A program made the position numbers and the translations under genes. The notes under the pieces were generated by a model. It was not told the origin of the DNA, made no database searches, and worked only from the letters and a program-made list of their open reading frames with translations. Source: Setaria digitata (lineage: Eukaryota > Nematoda > Chromadorea > Rhabditida > Setariidae). From it: DNA of 64,000 bases. Positions 22,713-37,356 of this stretch are shown here, in pieces. Location of the stretch: NCBI GenBank assembly GCA_003640385.1, contig RCAB01000064.1, positions 124,001 to 188,000 of the forward strand, written 5' to 3'. The stretch's first letter is position 1; every line of letters starts with the position of its first letter.

Positions 22713-24801
22713 CTTAAAGTCATGGCACACTTCAATATTTTTGCTTGACTGTTTCAGTAATTATAGAAAGTGGAAAGTTTCCTCATCTTTGTATCTTTGT
22801 AGAAACTAAACATTATCAGCTGGGAAAGAGTTATTGTCGAAAATGCCCAAGAAACCAAAATGAATATGGGTGAATTATTGTTGGTGCAATGTTGATGATA
22901 TTTCATTTCAATAAAATCTTCCAGATTGCTACTGATCTTAATTATCCGTGAAGTCCTTCACGCAGTTTTTTTATTTTTCTGAAATTGCTAAATGTCATGT
23001 TGAAAAACGTCGTAAAAGGGACCTACTCCCTTCTAAAGTAAATCCTCAACTGTTAAATTTCCAAGCTAGACTGCACTTCTAACATGATTAATCTGTTAAG
23101 CTTCAGAATGAATTTTAGGCTATAGGCCATGATACACATATAGACGTTTAGTCATTTTATTGTCAGTATTCACAGGACCGTCTGCTTGTGTGCGGTACGG
23201 TCAGTTTCGTTTGGAAAGCAAACAGCATTTAGAATTGAGCTAGAGAATTATTGTTCGATGTGTATTTCCGAAAAGACATTTACAAATTTAAAACCAGCAA
23301 AGCAGGTTCTTTCCCTTTACTAAGGTGAATACAAGCCCGCAGTTTTCTTTGTTTTTTCGACCTCCTTCACCTTTTTTCACCCTGTGAAAAGTTTTTTTCT
23401 TTTTGCTCTTGCTCGTCCGAAACAGGACGTTGTATTCACTTGGACCCTTGAAACAGTTAAGAAAGAGGAAACTATTTAACTGAAAATGTCTGAATGGTGA
23501 ATGGAGGCAAAAAATTGCTTTAGTAATGTTATGATGCTTTTCATTTACATGACTTTTGCTAGTATGATTTATGGTAATTACGTATGTCATGCATACATGT
23601 ATGTGTTCGACTAATCTTGCAAAGTTTCTAACTACTGTTATCATCTCATAAGTCTCTTGGAAGAGACAAGTGCTATATAGCTGTTTCTTTAACTTGTTTT
23701 ACGTGTTGTGATTTTTGATTTGAAGCGTCAGCTAACAAGACTTTAGGTGTTGGAGGTGTAAGTGTGCAACGGTTGAAGAGATTAAATTAACTAAAGTATG
23801 ATTATGATTAATTTTAATAATTTATTGGTTTCAAATGCATTTTATTTACAGAGGCTGTATTAGAAGCAAAAAGAACTGAAAATTCCAGGGAGTAATTTCG
23901 CTGTTTCTCTTTTAATACTAAATTGATTGTCATTTTGAACATTTTCGGACTTAGAAAGGTCATTTTATTAATCTCAGGACTGATAACTATAAATGCAACA
24001 GCACGATTCATCAACTAGTACCATTTTAAGAATCAGTTCCTCGCGGTTTCTTCCATAACATGAAACTGTAAGACTACAGCAGTGTCAATTCCGATGGATT
24101 ACAGCGGAAGTGATGCTGCAGTAATATTCTTTTAAATAAATTTAAATTGTTTTATTTTCTGATCAGCAACAGTGAACACTTGTTATTTACTGCGTTTTCG
24201 AATCTCACTTCATCAGTAGTCGTCACTCGCATTTGTCTTTTACAATTTTACAAATTTTATTGACTCAAATCATTCAGCCTTATGAAATGGTGCACTGATT
24301 TACCACAGCTTTATGAATATTACATTTCCTCAAGCGACTTCTGTTTTACGTTTGACAGTAGCAAATGCACATTGATTGTATCGTAATGTTTTTTGAAGCA
24401 AACAGTTTAAAATTATCTTTTCATGAGTTCTCCAGATTTTTTTTTTGAATTACCTGGTTGAATAAAATAGCATTATTGCATTTTTTGCTGATAACTGAAC
24501 AGACGGTAAGGTAAGGATCTGAAAATGACAAAAAAAATTCAAATAATCCAAGGATGTTAAATTATTCTAAGTCATGAGCTTGAGGGATTGATTCACCTCC
24601 TAGTGATTGATGTTCGTGCATTATTTCTAATTGAGATAAATACTAAAAAATTGACAAGTGCAGGAGACATAATTAATTAAGGAGGACATTACAAGCAGTG
24701 AAGGAAATGTAACTGTCAACACCCTATTTGGTGTCAGTGACTCAGATTGTTATGTTATAGCGGTGGCACTCTTGGTTAAAAAGAGATTTAAAATTGACCC
24801 A
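22713..24801. other. Gene-free intergenic stretch
   Basis: Short frames only. None joins to another by splice phase or resembles a protein family. It is AT-rich with T-runs (for example at 24437). Confidence 0.45.
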
Positions 24802-25659
24802 TCAACCTGATTTCCATAGTTTACCGAATCCGGCTCCAGCAGCAAAAAAAAACACCATCATTAAAGGCATAAATATGAACATCAGAATAATCGCTGTCAA
24901 TGACCATCCATATTTACCTAATTGTTTCGGAAAACAATTCAACTGTTCTTCATTATTGCTTACTTTCCTCATTGAACCAAATGCATAATAAAAGATGAAA
25001 AGATACATTGGTCAAGTGATCGGAACACCCGTAGATTTCGTTAATAAGAGATTCCAAAAAATAGTCACACAGTTGTGATATGGATAACTGATTAATGATG
25101 TTTATGTGATAATCTCATCTCTGTTTAATCAACAGCTAATGAATCAATTCATCTACCTGAAGTTTTACCGGCAGCTGTTCCTTTATCTGCTGTTTCCTCA
25201 ACTGCAATGAATTAGGGACATAAATATTATAGATATACAAGTCGAATAATTAAAATATTAGAAGAACTAACAGGAAGCAAGTTTTCAGGGAGAAATTAAA
25301 TTCGTGATTGAGAGATTATAGAAGCTATCAGTAGAACATAACGGAAATGATTCTACTAGCCCAGGTATCACAGGAAAAAGGTATCATTAATAAGTCTAAA
25401 CCATAAGGAGTATTGAATTAGTTATCCATTATTTTTCTAACTGACTAAGACAAAACTGAGACTGCAGAGAATGGTAAAGTTAAGGATTAAATCTGATTAT
25501 TAATTATCTTTTCCTTTTTTTTTTTTCTAAAAACTAGCACTTATTTAAGAAATTACTTTAGCCTACAATCAAGGTTGCATCCCTCATCTTACCTTTTTTT
25601 TCTTCAGGTGGTGCTGAAATATTTACTGCTGGACCAATTGCTTCATAAGCACTGCCCAT
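24802..25659 (-). CDS. Small single-pass membrane protein, 90 residues, unknown
   Basis: Three exons (25659-25593, 25201-25157, 24962-24802) join in phase 1 and end at TGA 24804-24802. The protein starts MGSAYEAIGPAVNISAPPEE, continues with a Lys/Thr/Ala-rich linker (ETADKGTAAGKTS), and has one strong hydrophobic helix (SLTAIILMFIFMPLMMVFFF) near the C-terminus followed by a Gly-rich tail (AAGAGFGKLWKSG). There is no signal peptide, so a tail-anchored or type II layout is likely. The third acceptor (GGAAAG) is weak, though phase and the coding look of both sides support it. No family was recognised. Confidence 0.6.
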
Positions 25660-28600
25660 CCTCTATCGTCCCTTTCACTTTCTTCTATAACAGTTCTTTT
25701 CAGTTAATTTCAAATTAAAAAATTTGAAAATTTCTTATGAAGAATGACAGAAATAGATGTCTTCCTTGTTTTTTGCGTTGAATGCTTTCATAATCTGAAG
25801 ATTTCTTTAATCTCCATTAAATTCTAGATGTCACTAATTACTTTCAAATACCTCTTCTTATTCATCAAATTGAATATTTTGATGATATTTTTGACTCGAA
25901 GTAAGTTTTTTATCAAAATTAATTAAAATTTTGGCGAAAAAAAACCAACTTTTAAAATGCACTTCAATGTGAACTTGAACAGCAAGATAATGAAGGTTAG
26001 TTTTACTGAAACCGAACGGAAAATGTGTAAAAACTAGAATGTACAACACACTATAATTCGTGCATTTTATATCATAAAAAAAAAAAAACATTTTGCTAAT
26101 AAAATTTTACGGACACGGTTATTATTTACAAATGTCGCAGACAGTTGCTGGAATTTTGAAAATCAAGTTAATTTGACCTAATTTAATTTTTTATATTTTT
26201 TTGAGAAAATGCACAAGTTTTACGAGAGTAAAATAACTTGACAACTTGAGTTGGAAAGTAAAAGTGGATTTTATTTTTGAATGTATAGCTTTTACAGATA
26301 GAGAAAGCTAATTTTTTTTTTTTCGAATAAACTCTTCGATACCATTACTGCTGAATTCATATAAAGCCAGTGAAATTGTAAAAATAGAAATAATTTTTGT
26401 AAGATTCCTATAGTGATTGATTGTGGTTTTTCCTTTGTATTTAGATATGTTTGTAAAAAAGATTATGTTTCAGATTCCAGCTGTTTAAGAGTTTGATTTT
26501 ATTTAAATTTCGGTCAGCGAACTTAGCTAGATGCAGCTATACAGCTTTACCGAGAACCTAAGGACAATGGCCATGAAAGGATTCTCTTAAGTGTCGATTT
26601 AATTTGATCTGATACTTGCCAATGCAATCAGAATTGTATTTCGAAGTCAGGCCGCAGGTGATCGATCTGTTGCGCTATCAGTAACTTTCGTAATTTATTG
26701 AAAGTTGACTGTAATCCGACGCTATTTGTTAAAAAAAAAAAACTTTAAAGTTTTCCCTAAAAAAGTAGCTTGCAGTACAGAATTTATAAAGTCAATGGAT
26801 GTATATTTAATGCTACCAAATCTTTGTTTGTTAGGTAAATAAATCCACACTGGAAAGCAACATCTAACCTCGAGACATGTTGAAAATGTTAATAAACCAA
26901 TTAAAAACTAAAAATCAACCAATTAAAAATCAAAAATCTTCAAAAACTATAATGATTCACGAAATGCTGCTTTTTTGTATTTCCAGTTTTATTTATGAGG
27001 TTTAATTGAAATTTCATCAGCATTGCTTTCATGCTTTATTGAAGGTTAGATTAAGCAGCCATTAACACTGATTCCTCTGAACAACTGAATTGTTCAAATA
27101 TGCTGATGTTTTCGTGTCATGAACCTTTAAACGCAATTGTTTAAAAAAAAAAAAGAAATCGGAATCCGGAATCTGAACAAGTTTTGGAATTTAGGGATTC
27201 GGTTAGTGTCTCATTTTATTACCCTCATCTCATTATTCTAAAATTACTGTACTATTTCAAATTTTAACGGAGAAAATAATGAACCAACACTAATAGAATT
27301 CGAAAAATGTTTGCGCTCATTTTTGAAACAGTTGAAATTTTCATAGACTGATGCTGTTGCGTTCGAAATTATTAGATGATTGCGGTGACTTTTAGATTTT
27401 CAACTTCCGTAAGACAGATAGCCGTTCATTCATTACGCTTAAACTAAAAACTGATGCAGAATTAAGCGAAGATATTTTTCTGTTTCGGTCAGTTAGACTG
27501 GTCAGTTGTGAGGTGTCAGGAATGTTTAGAGTCAGAAGTGCGTTTATCTTGAAAGAGCAGGTGTGGAGATGATTGATGACAAATACAAACATAGTTTCTG
27601 CTTCATGTCAATTATTAAGAAAGAGATTCCGTCCTCAGCAATCCAGAAATCCTTCTTAAATATCGCGCAGATTGTAGTTGTTCTTCTTAGCAATCAAGCT
27701 GTGTCTGATGGAAGGAAAGCTGAAGAAGATAATTCAGCAATCACTTGGCCCAAACTGCCTTTATCATATTCATCTCTCTTACCTTGTTGTTGACCGTAGT
27801 TATCTGTAATTGGAAATAAATCAAAATTGTTTTATCTTTCATTATAATTTATAATTCAAAAGTTATTAGATTAGTTATCTTTTCGATGATATTAATATCC
27901 ATTATCATTAAAAGTTCTAACAAATGTTTGTAAGTTGTCTGTAAATGTGCTACAAAGGTAATTACTTTCTTAAAGTTATTTTAAATGCATGGATCATTTT
28001 TTAAATAATCTTTGGGACTTGAAAAAACTTTTTTCCCCTCTGGTTTCCTCCGTTGATTTTGTACTACCAGAAATATCGATGGCAGAAAAGCAGTACTTTG
28101 CTGTTTTCCTTCTTACCCACCAAATCATGCACTGAATAATTATAACAAGAAAATTTTTTAAATTGAAAATATGATGAAAAGATGTGTAAAACGACGTTTG
28201 TTTTTGTCACTTCTTGGAATTCAACAAAATCTGTTAATAAGTATCCTCAAAATTGGAATAAATTTTAGAGCTGAAGATTAGAACTGAGTATGTCATTCAT
28301 CCAAGAAGTTTGCAAATCCAGATGAGTAAACTTCAGCCTGTGACAGTAGAATGATGCCATTTTGCATTAATCTTTTTCTACTGGATATTGGAAAGATTAC
28401 AGATACTACAGATATTGAACTGATAGTCTCCCAGTAAACTGGATAATGGCAGCGTTGACAAATTCAACAGTTTACCGGATTAATTTCGTGAATACGAAGT
28501 GATCATAGATATGCCTTTAGAACGGAAGTCCTTTGAAGTGGAGAATTAAAAAACTTTAGATAAATCCAAATGTTCATTGGCGAGCCGTTTAAATTCATTC

Positions 28601-29240
28601 ACAGATCTGATAATTTTCGAAATTTCCCATTCTTCAAGCGGTAAAAATGCCATCTGGAGCGAAAAAAGAAGCAGTGCTTTCATTGTCGAATAAAATTAAC
28701 TAATTTGGAAAATTTGCTGCAACAATTGAATTTTTCAATCGAATATTTCGAAAGAAAGTTGAAATTTTGGGTAAATTTCTCTTTTACCATTGTAAAATGA
28801 CCAGGAGATACGAGTTGTCCACCATGAGAACGTCCATTTCAGTGACGATGAAGAGTTTATTTCTCAGAATTCGTATCAAATTTTCCAATTCTTTATTGGT
28901 TTTTGATGGAGGGACAGAGAGAGAGAGATGGATGGATCACGTAATATGCAGGCGATAGATGGAAAATCATCCTGACACCCTGGCACCGACCGAGGAATCA
29001 CTTTGAGGAAGTGAAAACTGGCATTGTTTTGGGATGGTATCATCACCATATCACCATTATCATTATCATTATCAGTATCATTCCCTTCCCCAAATCATAA
29101 ATCATAAACAGGCCGAGGTGAGAGGGAGGAAAGGGAAGAGGCGGGTCAACTGCCCTGCGGCCACTTTACCCCTCTCCGTCCCCTTTTCAGCCGCGCCGAA
29201 ACAGTTCCATGGTCAGCGTCGGGTTGACGCTGAAGTTTGC
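25660..29240. other. Gene-free intergenic stretch with simple repeats
   Basis: No supported gene in about 3.6 kb. It contains A- and T-runs, an AACCAATTAAAAA-type repeat at about 26895-26940, and a GA-rich tract plus ATTATC repeats near 28.9-29.1 kb. The last 150 bases become markedly richer in G and C and form the cuticlin promoter region. Confidence 0.45.
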
Positions 29241-29241
29241 A

Positions 29242-29248
29242 TATAAAA
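29242..29248 (+). promoter_or_regulatory. TATA box of the cuticlin gene
   Basis: TATAAAA within GCATATAAAAGGAGC, 52 bases before the ATG at 29300. Spacing fits transcription starting around 29270-29275. The ATG is directly preceded by TCTCCCCAG, which is also a good splice-acceptor sequence. Confidence 0.65.
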
Positions 29249-29299
29249 GGAGCTATCCGTAGGAGATTCTGAAGCAGCTTCAGCGTCACGTCTCCCCAG

Positions 29300-32200
29300 A
29301 TGATGTTACCTTTGCTGCTACTGGCACTGCCATTGATGGACCCACTCAGTGCCATTCCAGTGGACAACGGCGTTGAGGGCGAGCCTGAGATCGAGTGTGG
29401 CCCCACGTCCATCACTGTCAACTTCAACACCAGGAATGCCTTCGAAGGTTCGTCTTCTGCTTCGGTGCTCACTAACTACCCTTTAACTATCCCAAGAATG
29501 AGCCAGAAAATACTCAAATCTAATCAACTAGTTTGAATTTGAATGAGTTGAAAAGAGCATTTATTTAAGGAACAAATCGCTTATAAGTCTCTTCTTTTGT
29601 AAGCAGCCCAGAGTTTCTGGGTTAAATTTAAATTAAAAAGTGAAATAAAAGAAAATAAAGGATGATCATATCCGTGATATTGTAGTCCTCATGTTTTTTT
29701 TTTTTCAATCGATTGAAAAATTTTTAATTTACTCGACTGAAATCAGTGAATTTCTTCTGCAAAAATCAATTAGGAAATTTCGAAAGAAATTTTTGCAAAA
29801 AAAAAAAAGAAAGTTAACTATGATGACAATATTTTTCCTGACTTTCTTTTTATTAAATAAAATTATCGTGAAAAAGGAAAGAATTTTTGAATCAAATAGT
29901 AAATAGTAAACTTCCTCCAATTTCTTTAATTATCTCAGCGATGTTCTGAAACTGTGTAGCTAGGTAGACTGATGCATTGCTAATATAGTAGTTTCTTGTT
30001 TGATTCTGCTTTTAATCCGAAAGTGCTTCAGTGAACATCTTCAGTGTAGAGTAATTTCTTCAAATACGAACATTTGGTGATGCACAGAAACTGTGACTGA
30101 GTCACATAACAGAAACTCTTCTAATTTAATCTCGAGTGGACAGAGAAGAAGCTTATATTATCAGCCCTTCCTCTCTCTTCCTCTCTCTCTCTCTCTCTCC
30201 CTCCTTCCTTTCTTGGATACTGAGTTAGTTTAAAAATTTCTTGTTGGAAAAAAATAATTAAAAAGTTTTTTAATCGTTTTGTACATCAAAAGCATAATCC
30301 GATAACGGTTCAGGACATGTTTATGTGAAGGGTTTGTACGATCAGCAGGAGTGTCGATCTGATGAAGGTGGTCGTCAGGTGGCAGGAATCGAACTCTCGT
30401 TCGAAACGTGTAATGTTGCGCGGACTAGATCGTTGAATCCACGTGGTGTCTTCGTCACAGCTACCGTTGTTATCTCGTTTCATCCACTGTTCATTACTAA
30501 AGTTGATCGAGCATATCGAATACAGTGTTTTTATATGGAAGCTGATAAAACAGTGAGCACTCAAATTGAAGTATCGGAAATTACCACTGCTTTCCAGACT
30601 CAGGTGGTACCGATGCCTGTTTGCAGATATGAGGTTACTTATTATCCGTTATTAATTAGCATACTGATAAAGTGGTCAAATTAGAAGAAAAGAAGAGAGA
30701 AGTCGGCACCGGGTGGATTCACTTTTCCTTTAATTAATCATCCAAAGTAAGCGAAGCCAATATTTTAAGCAGTGCTTTTTTTTGTTTGAAACATACTCTC
30801 TGTCTTCAGTTCTTTCTGTCCACTTTTCAGATTTTTCTACTCTTCCAAATTCACATCAAAAGATTGTCTAGATGTACTTATTCAAGAATTCTTTCTTGAA
30901 TGTAATTTCTGTTGCCTTTCATCGGATAATTTCGTCAAAAATTTTAAGCTTCTTATTTCATATAATTTGTAATCTTTTCGACGGTGATTTATCGACGTTC
31001 AAATTTCAGCTTCTGGATGGCGGTCCGACTGGACAGCCGGTTCAATTTGCTACTGTTGGCCAGCCAATATATCACAAATGGACTTGTGATTCAGAAGCTG
31101 TGGACACCTTCTGTGCAGTGGTGCATTCATGCTTTGTTGACGATGGTAACGGTGACAAAGTACAGATCTTGAATGATGAAGGCTGTGCTTTGGACAAGTA
31201 CCTACTGAACAACTTGGAATATCCGACTGATCTGATGGCAGGACAAGAAGCTCACGTGTACAAATATGCTGATCGATCGCAGCTTTTCTATCAGTGCCAA
31301 ATAACAATCACAATCAAAGAGCCGAATTCCGATTGCGAACGGCCGAAATGTTCAGAGCCAGTAGGATTCGGTGCAATCAGGCAAGATGGCAGGACTGCTC
31401 GTGCAACAGGAACTGCATTAGATGTATCACCAACACAGTTAAGATTACTGAAGAAGAGAGCTGTTGGTTACGATACTACAATGGATGTCAGAACTGATAT
31501 TAGTGCGTTGGATATCACCGATCAGGTTCGAATCTTTTTTAAATCGCAAGGCTTTGTCTTTGACATCTCATAGACCCCAGAGTGTAATTGTCAGCTCTAA
31601 AAAGCGGCAGATATTTTTTGAAAATTATCCAAATTAGAGTCACTTACTACTATCAGTAAGTATATAATTTTACACCTTCCAATGGGCTTTAATAAGAAGT
31701 GAATGTATTCCTCTTCTTAAGCTTATTTTACTCTAGTAATTTAGTTGAGCTATATTAAAATTTTCTATTAAAATTTCGAGCTATATAAAATAATGAAAAT
31801 AAACAATTTTCTATCTCAAAGCTTAAAAACGAAGTGAGGCCTTACATCGGACTTTTCAAAAGTTCAAATTTTACTTCGAAATACAAAGTTTCGTGATCTT
31901 GGTACTCTTGATAAGTGCAAATATATTTACATTTTAATTTCAATATCATATTAAAACTAACCCACCATGTTTCTTTCTGACCACCTAAATATCATTATCC
32001 TTTAAGTTATTATGTCAAAAAGACTATTTACTTTGTAATCCATGAAGCAAAAAGCAAACTTGGATGATGAAAATGAATGGCTTACTGGATCTTGTTAAGT
32101 CTGTTTTTAATTTTGAGTTGTAATTTATGTAAGGTAATTTCAAATTTAGAATTACAGCGCGCAATGCTCAATGTAGTGAGCGAATTTTGTTTCTTGTTTT

Positions 32201-32426
32201 TTAAATTTCATTCTGGATAAACTTCCAGGAAGCAGCATTACCGGAACATTTGCGGCATCGGGTACGATTACAGTACGGCTATCCTATAGTGATAACACCA
32301 TCGGTCTACGGTAATGATACCATGTGCATGTCACCATTAGCATTCTCCTTGCTAATTGTAATCACTCTGTTAATAACTGCTGTATTCATCATACACACCT
32401 TTTATTCACACAGACAAAAATTATGA
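29300..32426 (+). CDS. cut-1: Cuticlin-1-like ZP-domain protein
   Basis: Four exons (29300-29447, 30314-30633, 31010-31525, 32229-32426) join in phase and encode 393 residues. A signal peptide (residues 1-18) is followed by a ZP domain beginning at Cys33 (IECGPTSITVNFNTRNAFEG), very close to nematode CUT-1 (for example DEGGRQVAGIEL, YMEADKTVSTQIEVS, HVYKYADRSQLFYQC). A basic cleavage-like site KKR is at 304-306, and one membrane helix at about 364-387 precedes a short tail. Family knowledge: cuticlins are membrane-tethered precursors, cleaved and polymerised through the ZP domain into the insoluble cuticle ribbon beneath alae, shaping the body at moults. Introns are 866, 376 and 703 bases; intron 1 holds a CT microsatellite. 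The alternative is another cutl paralogue. Confidence 0.92.
30163..30216 (+). repeat. CT/CTTCC microsatellite in cuticlin intron 1
   Basis: A pure pyrimidine stretch built of CTCTCT and CTTCC units, about 100 bases before the exon 2 acceptor. Confidence 0.8.
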
Positions 32427-35400
32427 ATATTTTTAACGAAATTTTACGAAATTGTTAGGATCAACAATTTTAGACATTATTATTATTTGAGTGATGAAAT
32501 GAGTGTTATCATTTGCTCGTTGTATTAAATTTGATCGATGCTCACGCGATATCTTATGAATTTTTTATTTTTCTTTTTTAATAGTTTAAGTATTTTAAAC
32601 AGAATTAATAATTTCTCTCACTTTTCTGTACGATCTGATGACTGTGGCAATGCGTGCTTCATTTGTGCAATATGTTAAAAATGTCTCTCATTTTTCGTTC
32701 CTTCCTTTATTCTTTCTAAGAATGAATAAATCGAGACTAGTGGCGCATTTTGAAAATGTCATTAATATTCTGATGCAAGATTTTGTAGACTATAGATGCA
32801 TCCGGCAATCTATTATGGTTTAGATCCACTCAATTTTCAGTTTTTTTTTCTGTCTCTTTTAAGGTTTGGAATGAGTCTTTTTCGAGATTCAAACAAGAAA
32901 ATTTTCGAGTTCTGATAAGAAAAAATTTGCTCAGCCAATTATGGTTACTCGATGTGTTACAGTTCAAAAATAATAAAAGATTAGTGGATTTGGAAGAAAA
33001 TTTTGGTTGCATGTTCAGTGTACAAGAAGTTAAGGAATGAGGAAAGATGACGGACGGACTGGAGGAATGGAAAAGAGAAATGAATTGAAGTCGTGCTGGT
33101 CACCTCTGATAAGTTGGACTTCTGATTAATTTTGACACAACAATAGACAGACCAAAATAGACTTTTTGTTAAGACTGGCTGCCGTTATCACTGTTCTCCT
33201 GTTAATCGCAGATTTGTCGATTTCATTGTTTCAAAAAGAAATTTAAATCGGATCAGATCGATGTTTCTTTCATCCGTCCATCTCTGAACTCCTCTCTCAT
33301 CTCACTCGTTTAATCATACTCTCTCACTGAAAGTATCACTGTCATCATTACAGAGAAAATATATGTCAGTGAAAATGCCATCTTAGAATTCTCGTTTTCA
33401 GTTGCTCACCTTCCAAATATAAACTAGTTTATAAAAGTGAAAACATGAAGTGGTGAAAGTTGACAGGACGACTACCTTCTGGTTGTCCCTGCTGATGACT
33501 GTTCAAATTGCAATCCAATTGCCATTGATGGATAGATTCCAGTATTAAAGTCACTTGATATTGAAGTAAAAATTCACACAATTTTCAATAATTTTGTGCA
33601 ACTGATTGAGAAATGCAGCCACCATGAAGACAATAAGTGAGGAGGAGAGAAGAAAGGGATGAGATGATCGATGAGATGGTTAGGTTAACAAAAAAGAGTT
33701 TGAATTTCAGCAACAAAATTGAACTTTCACCCTTTAATTGGCCAGCGAAAAGAATCACTAGTAGTAGTTACCTTCATCTTCGCAGGCAAACTTCACAACA
33801 CCTTAAATTTGTTCATTAACTTTAGCTTTGGATTTCCTACCTGCAAAGATACAAAAACAACCTCTTCGCAGAGTTAAAAGTGAATAAAAAGATAAAAAAT
33901 GCAATCTATTAGGTAGGCCCGTATTTAACAAAAATTATTGCTCCCCACGACAATTAATCATCTATCTGATTTGCTTTGCTTGATTTCAAACAATTATCAC
34001 TAATGAAACCTTTATGCAAATACTTTTGATTTTAACGCTTTCACATACGTTTTCTTCAACACATAGCCGATGAAAAACGTTACAATCGTAAATGGTTCGC
34101 TGAAAATTCGCAGAATTTTTTATGTTTTTTGTTAATAGCGAAATATATGTACAGGAATTACAAAAGATTTTCCAAGGCCAATTACATTATGTGCTAAGAA
34201 TTTGCACTCACAAAAAGTTCACTAATAAGCCTGAAGGAAAAAAATTTTTTCAAGTATTTTGAGCAAGCAGTACAATATTTTCCAGTAATTTTCGCAATTA
34301 GATTAGAGCCTTCTTTTTCTACGTTCAAAATAATTGGCATGTATAATAGCTGAAAGTTCTTAAAAAATGTCTTTCTAGTGTGCGTGTTTTGCTGAAGATT
34401 TTACATATTCACATCACTTTGTAAATTTTAAAACAATGGGTCATTTTTAAAACGACGAACTTACACTTTTTAGTTCTTAAGTGGTCTGTCTAAGTCGTAT
34501 TGATAGATTGATTGTTTTCATAAACGAAATTTTGTCTGCTACAATCTTTTTTTTTTTGCATTTTACTCATCTTTTTTTTTTAAAGTGATTTTCACATGTA
34601 GAAATAATAACAAATAAAAGGAATTTCCAAAAAATTTGTAGCAATTTAATGATAACAAGAATGAAGTCATCTTCCTTCTGGGAATGAACGACAAAATATG
34701 CAGTATGTACAAGAGGGAAGATAGTAACTCATTAGAGAAGGCAGAATTAAAGCCTAAATTTGGTTCTTTCACGAGATTTCCATAAAGCATTTGCGAATAT
34801 GCAGACTGCACACAAACTTTTTTTTCTTAAACTTTGGGCAGTGACTTTAATTTCTTCTGCATCAGCAACTTTTCCTTGGGAACTTTTCCTAATTGTGTCA
34901 CATTGTCATCCAATGGATCCATTTCTTCGAAAGGCACATTACTGTCAAATTTCATATATTCTGAAACACTAATAATTTAATCTTACAACTCTTCAAAATG
35001 CTTTTAAGAAGTATATTCCATCAACAAAAATTATCAATAATATTGAATTTTCCTCTTAATTTCAGAAATCTCAAAAAAAAAAAATTTTTTTTTTTTTTTG
35101 ATATAGCCAATGGTACATGCCGAAAAGTGTTAAATTTTTAGTATCAAAATTAACCTCAGCTTTGCTATTATAAAATAATAAACAGTTTCTTATATAAAAA
35201 TGATTCTTTTCATTCCTGTCACTGGTTATCCATGAAGGACAATAATTATCTTGACATTCTAAACTTATACTTTTAATCAACTTTAAATCCCGAAAGTTAC
35301 TGAGTGCTACAAGTCTTGCTATATTGCTAAGTCTTGTTATATTCAAATGACAAAATAGAAATGAATTCTTGGAAAAAAAAATTTTATTGAGTAAATTAAG

Positions 35401-35482
35401 GTTGTGTTTTAAAAGCTTCATCTTCAGAATTTCAAAATTTCTTGGATTCTTTAATAAATATTAAAACTGTTATGGTACCCGT
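32427..35482. other. Gene-free intergenic stretch
   Basis: Downstream of cuticlin, no frame has splice or homology support. Homopolymer A and T tracts are common; the sharpest is an A-run switching to a T-run at about 35073-35099. Confidence 0.45.
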
Positions 35483-35599
35483 TTAGTTCTTAAACTCCTT
35501 CAACAGTTTCTTTTTTTTTGAATAAGTGCTCTCATCAACAACTTTTATTAGAAAACCAAATGTTGAGAATGCTCCAAAACTCAACATAATTAGTGCCAT
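35483..35599 (-). CDS. Possible 38-residue membrane peptide or terminal exon
   Basis: An open frame beginning ATG at 35599 encodes MALIMLSFGAFSTFGFLIK followed by a charged end (KKKKLLKEFKN) and TAA. It could extend upstream by six codons (SFAPIE) to a possible splice site. One helix plus a Lys-rich end resembles many small mitochondrial or ER membrane subunits, but none was recognised. It lies about 65 bases downstream of the EF-hand gene's stop on the same strand. Confidence 0.3.
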   Translation of the reverse strand: MALIMLSFGAFSTFGFLIKVVDESTYSKKKKLLKEFKN

Positions 35600-35657
35600 T
35601 TCAATAGGAGCAAAACTTTAAGTTCCTCAATTTCCATAAGCCCACCATGCAATTTTT

Positions 35658-35663
35658 TTATTT
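35658..35663 (-). promoter_or_regulatory. AATAAA polyadenylation signal next to the EF-hand stop
   Basis: AATAAA on the minus strand begins two bases after the TGA (35668-35666). This implies a very short 3' UTR if it is used. Confidence 0.5.
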
Positions 35664-35665
35664 TT

Positions 35666-37356
<1,691 letters not shown>

